Assembly (NCBI RefSeq): GCF_013694245.2
Contig: NZ_CP059322.2
Coordinates: 1,484,001-1,548,000 of the forward strand
Origin: Micromonospora ferruginea
Lineage (GTDB): Bacteria > Actinomycetota > Actinomycetes > Mycobacteriales > Micromonosporaceae
Direction: 5' to 3'
Length of the DNA: 64,000 bases
In this document: one piece after another, positions 54,894 to 63,273 of the stretch
Layout: each line of letters begins with the position of its first letter
How positions within the stretch are numbered: the first letter of the stretch is position 1
The notes under the pieces: model-generated
Databases searched by the model: none
What the model was told of the DNA's origin: nothing
Seen by the model: only the letters and a program-made list of their open reading frames with translations
Program-made: the position numbers and the translations under genes

Positions 54894-57650
54894 TCAGACG
54901 AACCGCCAGCGCTGGTGCGCCGCGCCGGTGTCGTCGCCGAGGACCGCCTGCGCGCCCTGGCTGCCGGAGCCGCCGCTGAGGCCGAGCACCCGGCCGCCGT
55001 TGCCGCACTGGATGCGGAAGTAGCCGTTGCCGCCGTGGCGCAGCCGCCACCGGTGGTCGGCGGCGCCGTTGTCGGCCCACTGCACGATCCGGGCGCCGGC
55101 CGCGGCGGAGCCACCCTCGACGCCCAGCACCTTGCCACTGTGCGAGGCGCGTAGTCGCAGGTAGCCGCCGGTGTCCACGAGCGCGGTCCAGAGGTGGTCG
55201 GCGGTGCCGGTGTCGCCCCACTGGATGACCAGCCCGCCGTCCGCGGTGGACATGTCCTGCACGCCGAGCACCAGTCCGCTGCCCAGGTTCTGGAGTCGGC
55301 GCGCCCCGTCGGGCAGGAACCGCCACTGGTTGTCGAGGCTGCCGTTGTCCGGGTCCTGCACGGCCTGTGCGCCCTGCGCGGTCGAGCCGCCGGAGATGCC
55401 GAGCAGCTTGCCGCTGTTGACGTTGCGCAGCTTGTGCGTGCCGTCGCCGACGTCGAGCACGGTCCACAGGTGGTCGGCGGTGCCGTTGTCGGCCCACTGG
55501 AGGATCCGGGCGTTGTCGGCGGTGGACATGTTCTCCACGCCCAGCACCCGGCCGCTGTTGACGTTGCGCAGCTTGAGCGCCGACCCGTCCACCACGAGCT
55601 GCCAGTCGTGGTCGGCGGTGCCGGTGTCGCCCCACTGGAGGGCGAGCCCGCCGTCGGCGGTGGACATGTTCTGGATCCCGAGCACCTGTCCGCTGGCGGC
55701 GTTGGCCAGCCGGAAGCTCGCCTCGCCGCTCCCGCCGCCGCTCGTGCCGGCGCGCCAGTAGACCGTGTAGTTGAACCCGTGCGCGTCGTAGAACGGCCCG
55801 AGATTCACGGTCGCACCGTCGGCCCGCGCGGTGAACGCCAGCGAGCCGCTGCCGGTGCGGGTGACCGAGCCGGTGTCCAGCGTCGGCAGCCCGCTCAACG
55901 TGGTGTTGCCGTAGTTGCCGGAGAGCACCACCGGCCCGTACATGACCGCCTGGACCGCCGCGTCGTCGTTGGCGGCGACCGTGGTCACCCGCATCGGCAG
56001 CCGCACCGTGACCACGTCCCCGGAGGTCCAGTCGCGGGTCAGCGCCGCGTAGCTGCCCGGCGTGGTGGCGATGCCCTGCGCCGTGCCGTTCACGCTGACC
56101 GTCGCGCCGGTGGTCCAGGACGGGATCCGGATCCGCATCGTCCACGACCCGCCCACCGAGCCGGTGACGGTGAGCGTGGTGGTGTCCGAGACCGGGTACG
56201 AGGTGCTCTGGGTGACCGTGATGCCGCGTTGGCTCCAGGTGAGCACCGAGGGCACGAACAGGTTCACGGTCAGCGTGGTGCCGTTGTGGTAGTAGATCGC
56301 GTCGGCGAGCGTGGTGTTGGTCTCCAGCCCGGTGCCCTGGCAGCACCAGAAGGAGTTGTAGTCGGTGCTCCAGGTGCCGCCGCCCCACGCCGGCCCGACG
56401 CCGCGCCGCCCGCCCGGGTTGAGCGGGGTGAAGTAGGTGACGTGACCGTGGGGGTCGGCCGGGTTCTGCTGGCCGATCATGTGGTTGAGCAGCGCCCGCT
56501 CGTAGAAGTCGACGTAGGCGACCCGGTCCGGGTCGAGCTGCCACAGCTCCCGGGTCAGCTTGAGCATGTTGTAGGTGTTGCACGCCTCGCAGGTGTCGGT
56601 GCGCAGATAGCCGGCGATGGCGTTGGGCGCGCGGAAGTGCTCGGCCTGGCTGTTGCCGCCGATCGCGTAGGTGTGCGCGCCGACGGTGATGGACCAGGCG
56701 TTGGTGGCGATGTCGCGGTAGCGGGTGGTGCCGGTGGCCTTGTACTCCCGGGCCGCGCCGATCCACTTGGGCACCTGGGTGTTGGCGTGCAGCCCGTTGA
56801 GCTGGTCGGAGTTGGACGCGAGCGGGTTGAACACGGCGGCGTGGTCGAAGCGCTGGGCGGTGGCCAGCCACCGGGCGTCGCCGGTCTGCTGGTAGATGTC
56901 GGTCAGCACCGCGTTCATGCCGCCGAACTCGGTGCCCAGCATGGCCTGCATCTGCGCGGAGCTGAGCCGGCCGGTGCGCTGGTCGACCCAGCCGGCGAGT
57001 GCCAGCAGCACGTCGCGGGCCTGGGTGCTGCCGATCAGGCGCCACACGTCGAGCAGGCCGGCGAGCGTCTTGTGCACGCAGTAGTAGGGCACGTTGCCGT
57101 TGCTCAGCGTCCGGGCCTCCAGCGCGGTGAAGTCGGACTCCGGGAAACCGGAGAGATAGCCGGTGCTGAAGCCGGCCGCGCCGTTGTTGGCCTGGCACCT
57201 GGCCAGCTCGGCGACCATGGTGACCGCCTTGTCCCGGCAGGTGGTGTCGCCGGCCACCGCCCAGGCCTGCGCCCAGGCGGTCAGGAAGTGGCCCTGCATG
57301 TGGCTGCGGAACGGGAAGGTCGGCGCGTCCCAGCCGCCGTTGGCGGCGGCCCCGGCGGTGGAGAGCCGGTGGTTGGCGCGGAAGTTGTAGAGCAGCCGGT
57401 TGACGTCGACGAAGCGGAGGTAGGACAGCGTGCGGTTCTGGTTGTCGAGCCAGCGACCCGCGGTCAGCCGCGCCTGGCCGGCGTCGAACGCGTAGGCGGA
57501 GACGCCGATGTCCGGGCGGGCCGGGGCCAGCGCGGCGCCGGCCGGGACGCCGCCGGAGAGGGACCCGACGGCCGCGCCGGCCGCGGTCGCGACGGCGGTC
57601 GCGCCGGTGGCGCGCAGCAGCATCCGGCGGTTCACCAGGGGAGCGGGCAT
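54894..57650 (-). CDS. Secreted GH127 beta-L-arabinofuranosidase with C-terminal ricin-type repeats
   Basis: A 918-residue exported enzyme with a Tat-type signal (NRRMLLRATGA). The GH127 (alpha/alpha)6 domain and beta-sandwiches span about 45-620. The zinc/cysteine active site known from HypBA1 is visible: Glu355 and Cys357 in CEACNTYNM, and the CC pair Cys436-Cys437 in SFWCCQGTG, one of which is the nucleophile. About 290 residues of ricin-type repeats follow (at least six, e.g. DHDWQL, DHLWTV, DNQWRF, DHLWTA, DHRWRL, HQRWRF), i.e. two trefoils. It removes beta-linked arabinofuranose, as on extensin glycans. A terminator separates it from the upstream GH54 gene. Confidence 0.93.
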   Translation of the reverse strand: MPAPLVNRRMLLRATGATAVATAAGAAVGSLSGGVPAGAALAPARPDIGVSAYAFDAGQARLTAGRWLDNQNRTLSYLRFVDVNRLLYNFRANHRLSTAGAAANGGWDAPTFPFRSHMQGHFLTAWAQAWAVAGDTTCRDKAVTMVAELARCQANNGAAGFSTGYLSGFPESDFTALEARTLSNGNVPYYCVHKTLAGLLDVWRLIGSTQARDVLLALAGWVDQRTGRLSSAQMQAMLGTEFGGMNAVLTDIYQQTGDARWLATAQRFDHAAVFNPLASNSDQLNGLHANTQVPKWIGAAREYKATGTTRYRDIATNAWSITVGAHTYAIGGNSQAEHFRAPNAIAGYLRTDTCEACNTYNMLKLTRELWQLDPDRVAYVDFYERALLNHMIGQQNPADPHGHVTYFTPLNPGGRRGVGPAWGGGTWSTDYNSFWCCQGTGLETNTTLADAIYYHNGTTLTVNLFVPSVLTWSQRGITVTQSTSYPVSDTTTLTVTGSVGGSWTMRIRIPSWTTGATVSVNGTAQGIATTPGSYAALTRDWTSGDVVTVRLPMRVTTVAANDDAAVQAVMYGPVVLSGNYGNTTLSGLPTLDTGSVTRTGSGSLAFTARADGATVNLGPFYDAHGFNYTVYWRAGTSGGGSGEASFRLANAASGQVLGIQNMSTADGGLALQWGDTGTADHDWQLVVDGSALKLRNVNSGRVLGVENMSTADNARILQWADNGTADHLWTVLDVGDGTHKLRNVNSGKLLGISGGSTAQGAQAVQDPDNGSLDNQWRFLPDGARRLQNLGSGLVLGVQDMSTADGGLVIQWGDTGTADHLWTALVDTGGYLRLRASHSGKVLGVEGGSAAAGARIVQWADNGAADHRWRLRHGGNGYFRIQCGNGGRVLGLSGGSGSQGAQAVLGDDTGAAHQRWRFV

Positions 57651-57682
57651 GGGGGGCCTTTCGTGGTGGGGAGACGGGTGGC

Positions 57683-57716
57683 ACGGGCCGGGCGGATCGT
57701 GGTCCGCCCGGCCCGT
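57683..57716 (-). terminator. Terminator after GH54 paralogue 3
   Basis: Perfect 14-base arms (57683-57696 and 57703-57716) with a six-base loop, immediately after the GH54 stop and 33 bases before the GH127 start. GH127 would then depend on read-through. Confidence 0.78.
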
Positions 57717-57720
57717 ACGG

Positions 57721-59199
57721 TCAGTTGCGCAGGCTCCACTGCTGGTTGGCGCCGCCGTTGCAGGCCCAGAGGATGAGCTTGGTGCCGTTGGCGGTGCCGG
57801 CGGCGTTGGCGTCCAGGCAGAGGCCGGACTGCTGGCCGGTGATGGTGCCGTTGGCGTTGACGTTCCACTGCTGGTTGGTCTGGCCGTTGCAGTCCCAGAT
57901 GATCACGGCGGTGCCGTTGGTGGTGCCCTGGCCGTTGGCGTCCAGGCACTTGGTGCCGTACACCTGGAGCTGCCGGGCCGCGGTGCGGGTCCAGCGCTGC
58001 ATGGTCCCGCCCCAGCAGTCCCAGAGCTGCGTCTGGGTGCCGTTGGTGGTGGCGCCGTTCGGCACGTCGACGCAGCGCCCGGACTGGCCGCCGACGATCT
58101 CGACGCTCTGGCCCCCGCCGCCGGTGCTCGCCGCGTACCCGGCGGCGGTGATGTTGGCCTGGACGGCGTCCTCGGTGGCGTTGGTGGGGTAGCCGGAGGT
58201 CATCACGCCTTCGTAGAAGGTGCCGGCGGAGCCGTGGCTGTTGTCGCCGCCGATGCCGAGGATGATCGCGCCCTCCTTCTTCATCGGGTTGTAGCCGGAG
58301 GCGTTGGGTCGTTTGCCGTCGTAGAACGTGGAGAGCCCGCCGGACTGGGCGTTGCCGCCGCGAATCGCCCAGTGGTTCGGTTCGCCCTTGACGATCGCGG
58401 TGAGGAAGCGGTGGCTGATCGACGGGTCGTTGGCGTTGTAGCCGGGGTTGACGCCGGAGAAGAGGCCGTTCTCCAGGTCGGCCATGATCCAGGGGCCGTT
58501 GCCGGTGCCGTACCCCCAGACCTTGATGTTGCCGAAGTAGATGGCCTCCATGGTGCCGTTGCCGTTGTCGCGGCTGTTGGTCTCCGCGTTGCCGTAGTCG
58601 AAGCAGCAGCCGCCGTTGTAGTGGGTGCCGTCGAAGATGGCGTACATGCCCTCGGGCTGGTCGCCCTTGGCGATGCCGTTGGTGGTGTTGTTGCGGTAGC
58701 CGGTGCCGGGGGCCACGAACACCCCGTACGCCTTGCGGCCGCCGAGGGTGACCGGGGCGAGCGTGGCGTCGGCGAGATTGTCGTAGCCGCCGGCGGCCGG
58801 GCCGGAGAACCCGCCGGGCGGCGCCTGGGTCAGGTGGTTGCCGCGGCCGGACTGGTCGTAGATGACGCTGATCAGGCAGCTCGTGCCGGCGCAGAACGCG
58901 TCCTGGGTGGCGGCGTTGGCGACGTCGCCGGCGGCGAGCGGGGCGACGTCGCGGGTGGCGTTGTCGGAGGCGCGCCGCACCTGGTAGAGCGGGCCGGCGT
59001 AGGCGCCGTAGAGCGCGCGGGTGGTGCTGTGCGCGGCCACGCAGGGCGTGCCACCGGCGGCGTAGATGTCGCACGGGCCGGTGCCGGCGGCCCGCGCCGG
59101 GGGCGCGGCGGAGCCGACCACCGCCGCGGTGGCGGCGACCAGCAGGGCCAGGGGTACGAGCGCGGTCGCCAGGCGGCGACGGGCGGTGGTGGGGTCCAT
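57721..59199 (-). CDS. Secreted GH54 alpha-L-arabinofuranosidase with ricin-type domain (paralogue 3)
   Basis: A 492-residue exported enzyme. Signal peptide (about 1-38, ending ARA), GH54 domain at once (GPCDIYAAGGTPCVAAHSTTR; nucleophile Glu in MADLENGLFSG; acid/base Asp in GGDNSHG), a Gly-rich break, then a ricin-type trefoil (about 368-492: MQRWTR, TNQQWNV, ANQQWSL). It thus swaps the N-terminal CBM2 of the other copies for a C-terminal trefoil, while the catalytic DNA is nearly the same as in paralogue 2. GGAGGAGG precedes ATG 59199. LacI-type sites lie at 59229-59242 and 59315-59328. Confidence 0.93.
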   Translation of the reverse strand: MDPTTARRRLATALVPLALLVAATAAVVGSAAPPARAAGTGPCDIYAAGGTPCVAAHSTTRALYGAYAGPLYQVRRASDNATRDVAPLAAGDVANAATQDAFCAGTSCLISVIYDQSGRGNHLTQAPPGGFSGPAAGGYDNLADATLAPVTLGGRKAYGVFVAPGTGYRNNTTNGIAKGDQPEGMYAIFDGTHYNGGCCFDYGNAETNSRDNGNGTMEAIYFGNIKVWGYGTGNGPWIMADLENGLFSGVNPGYNANDPSISHRFLTAIVKGEPNHWAIRGGNAQSGGLSTFYDGKRPNASGYNPMKKEGAIILGIGGDNSHGSAGTFYEGVMTSGYPTNATEDAVQANITAAGYAASTGGGGQSVEIVGGQSGRCVDVPNGATTNGTQTQLWDCWGGTMQRWTRTAARQLQVYGTKCLDANGQGTTNGTAVIIWDCNGQTNQQWNVNANGTITGQQSGLCLDANAAGTANGTKLILWACNGGANQQWSLRN

Positions 59200-59228
59200 C
59201 GATCCTCCTCCAGCGGAGATGACGAACT

Positions 59229-59242
59229 AGTTAACGCTAACA
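59229..59242. promoter_or_regulatory. LacI-type operator upstream of GH54 paralogue 3
   Basis: AGTTAACGCTAACA, 30 bases upstream of the GH54 start. It differs from TGTTAGCGCTAACA at two positions. Confidence 0.7.
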
Positions 59243-59314
59243 ATCGGTCTTAGCGTGGCGTTTACATAGGCGGCTGTCAACGCTTCACGAGGGCGCAAGA
59301 TTTGCGAACGACGA

Positions 59315-59328
59315 TGTTAGCGCTCTCA
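59315..59328. promoter_or_regulatory. Second LacI-type operator in the GH54/S51 divergent region
   Basis: TGTTAGCGCTCTCA, 73 bases from the operator at 59229 and about 75 bases before the S51 gene. It may act on either gene; spacing of about seven helical turns would allow looping. Confidence 0.6.
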
Positions 59329-59401
59329 AGCTTGTCGCCCGGGCAGCGGTGCCGTACGCTCTGGCTTGCGGCCCGCCCTCACGGTCTTGTGAGGAGCAAC
59401 C

Positions 59402-60664
59402 ATGCCCCTGAACCGCCTGCTGACCCTCGGGGTCGGCGCCTGTGCGGCGGTCGCGCTCAGCGTTCCGGTCGCCGCCGTCCCGGCCGCGGCCACCGCGTCC
59501 CACCATCGTCCCGGCGGCAGCCTGGTGCTGGTCGGCGGCGCGCTGGCCGACGACAACCGGGAGATCTACGACGACATCGTCCGGCTCGCCGGCGGGCCCG
59601 GCCGGGCCCGGATCGGCATCCTGACCGCCGGCGCCCCGGTGCCGGCCGAGGATCCCGACGCCGGCACCCCGGACTGCAACAACAGCGTCTGCAACGGCGA
59701 CTACTACGCCGACCTGTTCCGGTCCCACCGGGTGGCCGACGCGCGGTGGATCCCGATCGACCTGGACCACCCGGGCGCGGCCGACGATCCGGCGGTGGTC
59801 CGGCAGATCGAGTCGATGACCGGGTTCTTCCTCGGCGGCGGCGACCAGTACCGCTACGTCACCACGATGACCCGGGGCGCGGCGCAGCGCGACAGCGCGG
59901 CCCTCGCCGCGATCCGGCGCAAGCTGCGTGGCGGCGCGGTGGTCGCCGGCACCAGCGCGGGTGCGCAGATCATGGCCGGTCGCGACATGATCACCGGTGG
60001 GTCCACCGAGCCGGGTCTGCGTGACGGCGCGAAGCCGGGCTACTTCGAGGACCCGGACGTGCTCGGCTACCTGCCGCGCGGCGGCTTCGGGTTCTTCACC
60101 GCCGGGCTGGTGGACACCCACTTCTCCCGGCGGGGGCGCGAGGCGCGGTCGATCCGGCTCGCCTCGGACACCCGGCATGCCCGGGTGTTCGGCCTGGACG
60201 AGAACACGGCACTGGAGGTCACCGGTGTCGGCGGGCGCAACCCGTCGCTGCGGGTGCTCGGGCAGCGCGGGGTGAGCGTGCTCGACCTGCGCCGGGCCCG
60301 GGTGACCGACCACGGTGGGGTGTGGGCGATCGAGGGCGTGCGGTGGAGCCGGCTGACCGCCGGTGACGCGTACCTCGCGCCACGGTGGACCGTCGTCCCG
60401 GCCGCCGGCAAGCCGCGCGTGCGACCGGAGGCGGGGCCGTGCACGGCGACGCCGTCCGAGGACGTCTTCTACGACTACGCCATGGTCGGCCTGGTGGAGA
60501 CCGGGCTGGCCGCCCGCACCGGCTGCGTGGCGGTCGGCGGGACGTCGTACGAGAAGGACCCGCGGTGGGCGGCCCGCCTGAGCCGGGGTGCCGGGTTCAG
60601 CGCCTTCCGGGGCGCGTCGGCGACCACGTTCACCGACGTGGTGGTCGGCGTCCGGCCGGCCTGA
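59402..60664 (+). CDS. Secreted cyanophycinase-like peptidase (S51 family)
   Basis: A 420-residue exported protein. Signal peptide (about 1-32) is followed by a class I glutamine-amidotransferase-like fold: GGSLVLVGGALADDN, FFLGGGDQYRYV, and the nucleophile elbow GTSAGA with catalytic Ser. Cyanophycinases cut beta-Asp-Arg polymer, and extracellular forms are known in bacteria. At 420 residues it is longer than the roughly 280-residue cyanobacterial enzyme, with an extra C-terminal region containing Cys pairs. GTGAGGAG supports ATG 59402. It is divergent from GH54 and upstream of a second S51-like gene. Confidence 0.85.
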   Translation: MPLNRLLTLGVGACAAVALSVPVAAVPAAATASHHRPGGSLVLVGGALADDNREIYDDIVRLAGGPGRARIGILTAGAPVPAEDPDAGTPDCNNSVCNGDYYADLFRSHRVADARWIPIDLDHPGAADDPAVVRQIESMTGFFLGGGDQYRYVTTMTRGAAQRDSAALAAIRRKLRGGAVVAGTSAGAQIMAGRDMITGGSTEPGLRDGAKPGYFEDPDVLGYLPRGGFGFFTAGLVDTHFSRRGREARSIRLASDTRHARVFGLDENTALEVTGVGGRNPSLRVLGQRGVSVLDLRRARVTDHGGVWAIEGVRWSRLTAGDAYLAPRWTVVPAAGKPRVRPEAGPCTATPSEDVFYDYAMVGLVETGLAARTGCVAVGGTSYEKDPRWAARLSRGAGFSAFRGASATTFTDVVVGVRPA

Positions 60665-60716
60665 CGTGGTGCGGCGGCGTCGGACCCGCCCGGTCCGGCG
60701 CCGTCGTCACGAGCAT

Positions 60717-60769
60717 GTAACAGAAGTTACGTATTGAGCAGTGAACTTAATGGATGTAACTTCTGTTTC
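60717..60769. promoter_or_regulatory. Paired palindromic operators upstream of the second S51-like gene
   Basis: GTAACAGAAGTTAC (60717-60730) and GTAACTTCTGTTTC (60756-60769) share the form GTAAC-N4-GTTAC and are also inverted copies of each other over AACAGAAGTTAC/GTAACTTCTGTT. They lie in an AT-richer segment some 30-80 bases before the start codon. The same motif precedes the amino-acid transporter gene at 63219. Confidence 0.75.
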
Positions 60770-60797
60770 ATCGCTTCGTGGCCCCTCGGAGGTGCCC

Positions 60798-62225
60798 ATG
60801 TCCCCATCCCGCCACTCCCGCCGACTCGCCGTGACGGCGGCCGCCGCCGCGCTGCTCACCGTCGCCCCGCTCGGCGTTCCCGCCGCACACGCCCAGGTCA
60901 CCCGGGTACGCCAGGGCAGCGCCACCGACGCCACCCGGGCGAGCTGGTCCGGCCCGGCCTGGACGATGAACGGATCCGGCGGCATCGTCACCGCCACCAT
61001 GACCAGGGCGATCGACACGATCCGCGGCGGCACCGGCGCGATCGACGTGGTGGTGGTCGCCGGCTCCGGCTCCGGCACCCCGGAGTGCGACGTGATCACC
61101 GGCCTGACCGGCGTCAACTCGTGCACCACGCTCACCCTCACCGCCACCGCCGACGGCAACAACAGCCAGGTCAACACGGACATCCGCAACGCCGAGTTCG
61201 TCTACTTCGCCGGTGGCGACCAGTGCCGCTACGTGGCCTGGAAGGGCACCGCGCTGGAGGCGTCGGTCGAGTCGGTGGTGGCCAAGGGCGGCGGGGTCGG
61301 CGGCGGCAGCGCCGGGCACCACGTCAACAGCGACGTGGTCTACGACGCCTGCACCGCGAGCGCCACCTCGGCGGGCGCGCTGGCCAACCCGTACGACAGG
61401 TCGTTGACGTTCACCACCGGCATGTTCCGCTGGCCGAACTACGCCAACACCGTCAACGACTCGCACTTCGTCACCCGCGACCGGATGGGCCGGACCATCG
61501 CGTTCGTCGCCCGGGCGGTCAAGGACGGGCTGGTCACCGGCGGCAAGGCGTGGGGCGTCGGGGTCGAGGAGGGCGCCTCGCTGTTCATCGACCGCGCCGG
61601 CCGGGCCACGCTCAGCGGCCCGAGCGCCTACGTCGTGCTCGGCGACCACCAGCCGGAGGTCGCCACGTCCGGGCAGCCGCTGACCTACCTGAACGTCAAG
61701 ATCTGGAAGCTGGCCAACGGCCAGAGCTACGACTTCGCCAACCGGCCGACCTGCGGCTACTACCTGCGCAGCGTGCGCGCCGGGGTGCCGGACGGCAGCC
61801 TCTACGACGGCACCCCGGTGACCGACTGCTCGTCCACCCCGCCGCCGTCGGGGGGATCGTCCTACGCCGAGGTGGAACCGAACGACTCCCGCACGGCCGC
61901 CAACGACATCGCCGGGCTGAGCTACCCGGCCACCGTCACCGGGGACATGAAGAGCACCACCGACCGCGACTACTTCTCGCTCGCGCTCGCCGCCGGGCAG
62001 ACGCTCACCGTGAACTGCGCGATCCCGTCGGCGTACGACGCGGACCTCTACCTGCTCAGCGCGAGCGGAAGCACGCTGACCCGCTCGGTGAACGACGGCG
62101 CCGGGACGGACGAGTCGCTCACCCTGACCCGTACCGCGTCCGGCACCGCTACGTACCACCTCGACCTGGAGGCGTACGCCGGCTCCGGGACCGCCGACTA
62201 CGCCTGCACGGTCGCGAGGTCCTGA
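60798..62225 (+). CDS. Secreted S51-like protein with C-terminal PPC domain
   Basis: A 475-residue exported protein. Signal peptide (about 1-32, ending AHA), then a cyanophycinase-like fold (VVVAGSGSGTPECDVITG, FVYFAGGDQCRYV, GGGSAGHH at the nucleophile elbow), Pro/Ser linker, and a C-terminal pre-peptidase (PPC) domain (about 358-475: EVEPNDSRTAAND to YHLDLEAYAG). The elbow reads GGSAG rather than the usual GTSAG, so activity is likely but not sure. ATG 60798 has GGAGGTG upstream; an ATG 57 bases earlier would place residues before the signal peptide. Confidence 0.82.
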   Translation: MSPSRHSRRLAVTAAAAALLTVAPLGVPAAHAQVTRVRQGSATDATRASWSGPAWTMNGSGGIVTATMTRAIDTIRGGTGAIDVVVVAGSGSGTPECDVITGLTGVNSCTTLTLTATADGNNSQVNTDIRNAEFVYFAGGDQCRYVAWKGTALEASVESVVAKGGGVGGGSAGHHVNSDVVYDACTASATSAGALANPYDRSLTFTTGMFRWPNYANTVNDSHFVTRDRMGRTIAFVARAVKDGLVTGGKAWGVGVEEGASLFIDRAGRATLSGPSAYVVLGDHQPEVATSGQPLTYLNVKIWKLANGQSYDFANRPTCGYYLRSVRAGVPDGSLYDGTPVTDCSSTPPPSGGSSYAEVEPNDSRTAANDIAGLSYPATVTGDMKSTTDRDYFSLALAAGQTLTVNCAIPSAYDADLYLLSASGSTLTRSVNDGAGTDESLTLTRTASGTATYHLDLEAYAGSGTADYACTVARS

Positions 62226-62296
62226 CCCGCGACGGGGGTCCGTGGGCGGGCCGGTGAGGCTCCGCCCGCGGACCGGCGGGCCGCTACGCTCGGCTC

Positions 62297-63181
62297 GTGT
62301 CGAACTCCGATGCTGTCGACGAACCGCACGCGGTGGGGGTGGCCGCGCTGATCCGCCGGCGGCTCGGCGAGTGCAGCCCGGCCGAGCGCCGGGTCGCCCG
62401 CACCCTGCTCGCCTCCTACCCCTCCGCCGGCCTGGGCACGGTGGCCGCGTTGGCCGAGCGGGCCGAGGTGAGCGCGCCGACGGTGCTGCGCCTGCTGTCC
62501 CGGCTCGGCTTCGGCGGCTACCCGGAGTTCCAGCGGGCGCTGCGCGACGAGCTGGCCGAGCGGGAGACCTCGCCGCTGACCGCCTACCGGGCGAGCGAGC
62601 GGGGTGGGACGCCGCCGGAGGGCGCGCTGCCCCGGGCCGCGGCGGCGCTGCCGGACGCGGTGGCCGGCACGCTCGCCGACCTGCCGCAGGGTGAGCTGGA
62701 CGCGGCCGTGCGCCTCCTCGCCGACCAGCAGCTCCGGGTCACCGCGGGCGGTGGCCGGTTCTCCGCGTTGTTCGCGAATTATCTGGTCCTGCACCTGATG
62801 CAGGTGCGCGGCAACAGCCGGCTGCTGCCCGCCGGCCCGGTGGAGCGCGCCGACATGCTCGTCGACGTCGGCCGGCGCGACCTGGTGGTGCTCTTCGACT
62901 TCCGCCGCTACGAGGAGCCGACCCTGGAGCTGGCCCGGCAGGTCACCGCCCGGGGCGCCCGGGTGGTGCTGTTCACCGACCGGTGGCTGTCGCCGGTGGC
63001 CGGCCTGGCCGAGGTGGTGCTGCCCGCCCGGGTCGACTCACCGTCGCCGTACGACAGCTTCGTGCCCACCCTCGCGCTGGTGGAAACGCTGGTCACTGCG
63101 TTGATGGACCGGCTCGGCCCGGTGGCCGGCGCCCGGCTCAAGGCGATGGAGGGGGCGCAGCAGGCGTTCGGCGGGCGCTGA
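62297..63181 (+). CDS. RpiR/MurR-family transcriptional regulator
   Basis: A 294-residue regulator. N-terminal HTH_6 domain (about 15-90: CSPAERRVARTLLASYPSAG, then AERAEVSAPTVLRLLSRLGF) and a SIS-type ligand domain (about 125-275: RVTAGGGRFSALFANYL, DLVVLFDFRRYEEPTLELA, ARVVLFTDRW). The GTG at 62297 lacks a ribosome binding site and lies six bases after TACGCT (62285-62290), suggesting a leaderless mRNA. Between two genes preceded by GTAAC-N4-GTTAC palindromes, it is the likely binder of those sites. Confidence 0.9.
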   Translation: MSNSDAVDEPHAVGVAALIRRRLGECSPAERRVARTLLASYPSAGLGTVAALAERAEVSAPTVLRLLSRLGFGGYPEFQRALRDELAERETSPLTAYRASERGGTPPEGALPRAAAALPDAVAGTLADLPQGELDAAVRLLADQQLRVTAGGGRFSALFANYLVLHLMQVRGNSRLLPAGPVERADMLVDVGRRDLVVLFDFRRYEEPTLELARQVTARGARVVLFTDRWLSPVAGLAEVVLPARVDSPSPYDSFVPTLALVETLVTALMDRLGPVAGARLKAMEGAQQAFGGR

Positions 63182-63188
63182 AACGTCC

Positions 63189-63232
63189 GTTACAAAAAAC
63201 TGTAACCCCACCGAGATCGTAACGTGAGTTAC
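63189..63232 (+). promoter_or_regulatory. Operators upstream of the amino-acid transporter gene
   Basis: GTAACGTGAGTTAC (63219-63232) matches GTAAC-N4-GTTAC exactly. A second inverted repeat, GTTACAAAAAACTGTAAC (63189-63206), lies just upstream in opposite half-site order. Both are within 85 bases of the transporter start. Confidence 0.72.
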
Positions 63233-63273
63233 AGTCCGGGGGCTGGCTGTTCCGGCCCCCGGAAGGACTCCCC

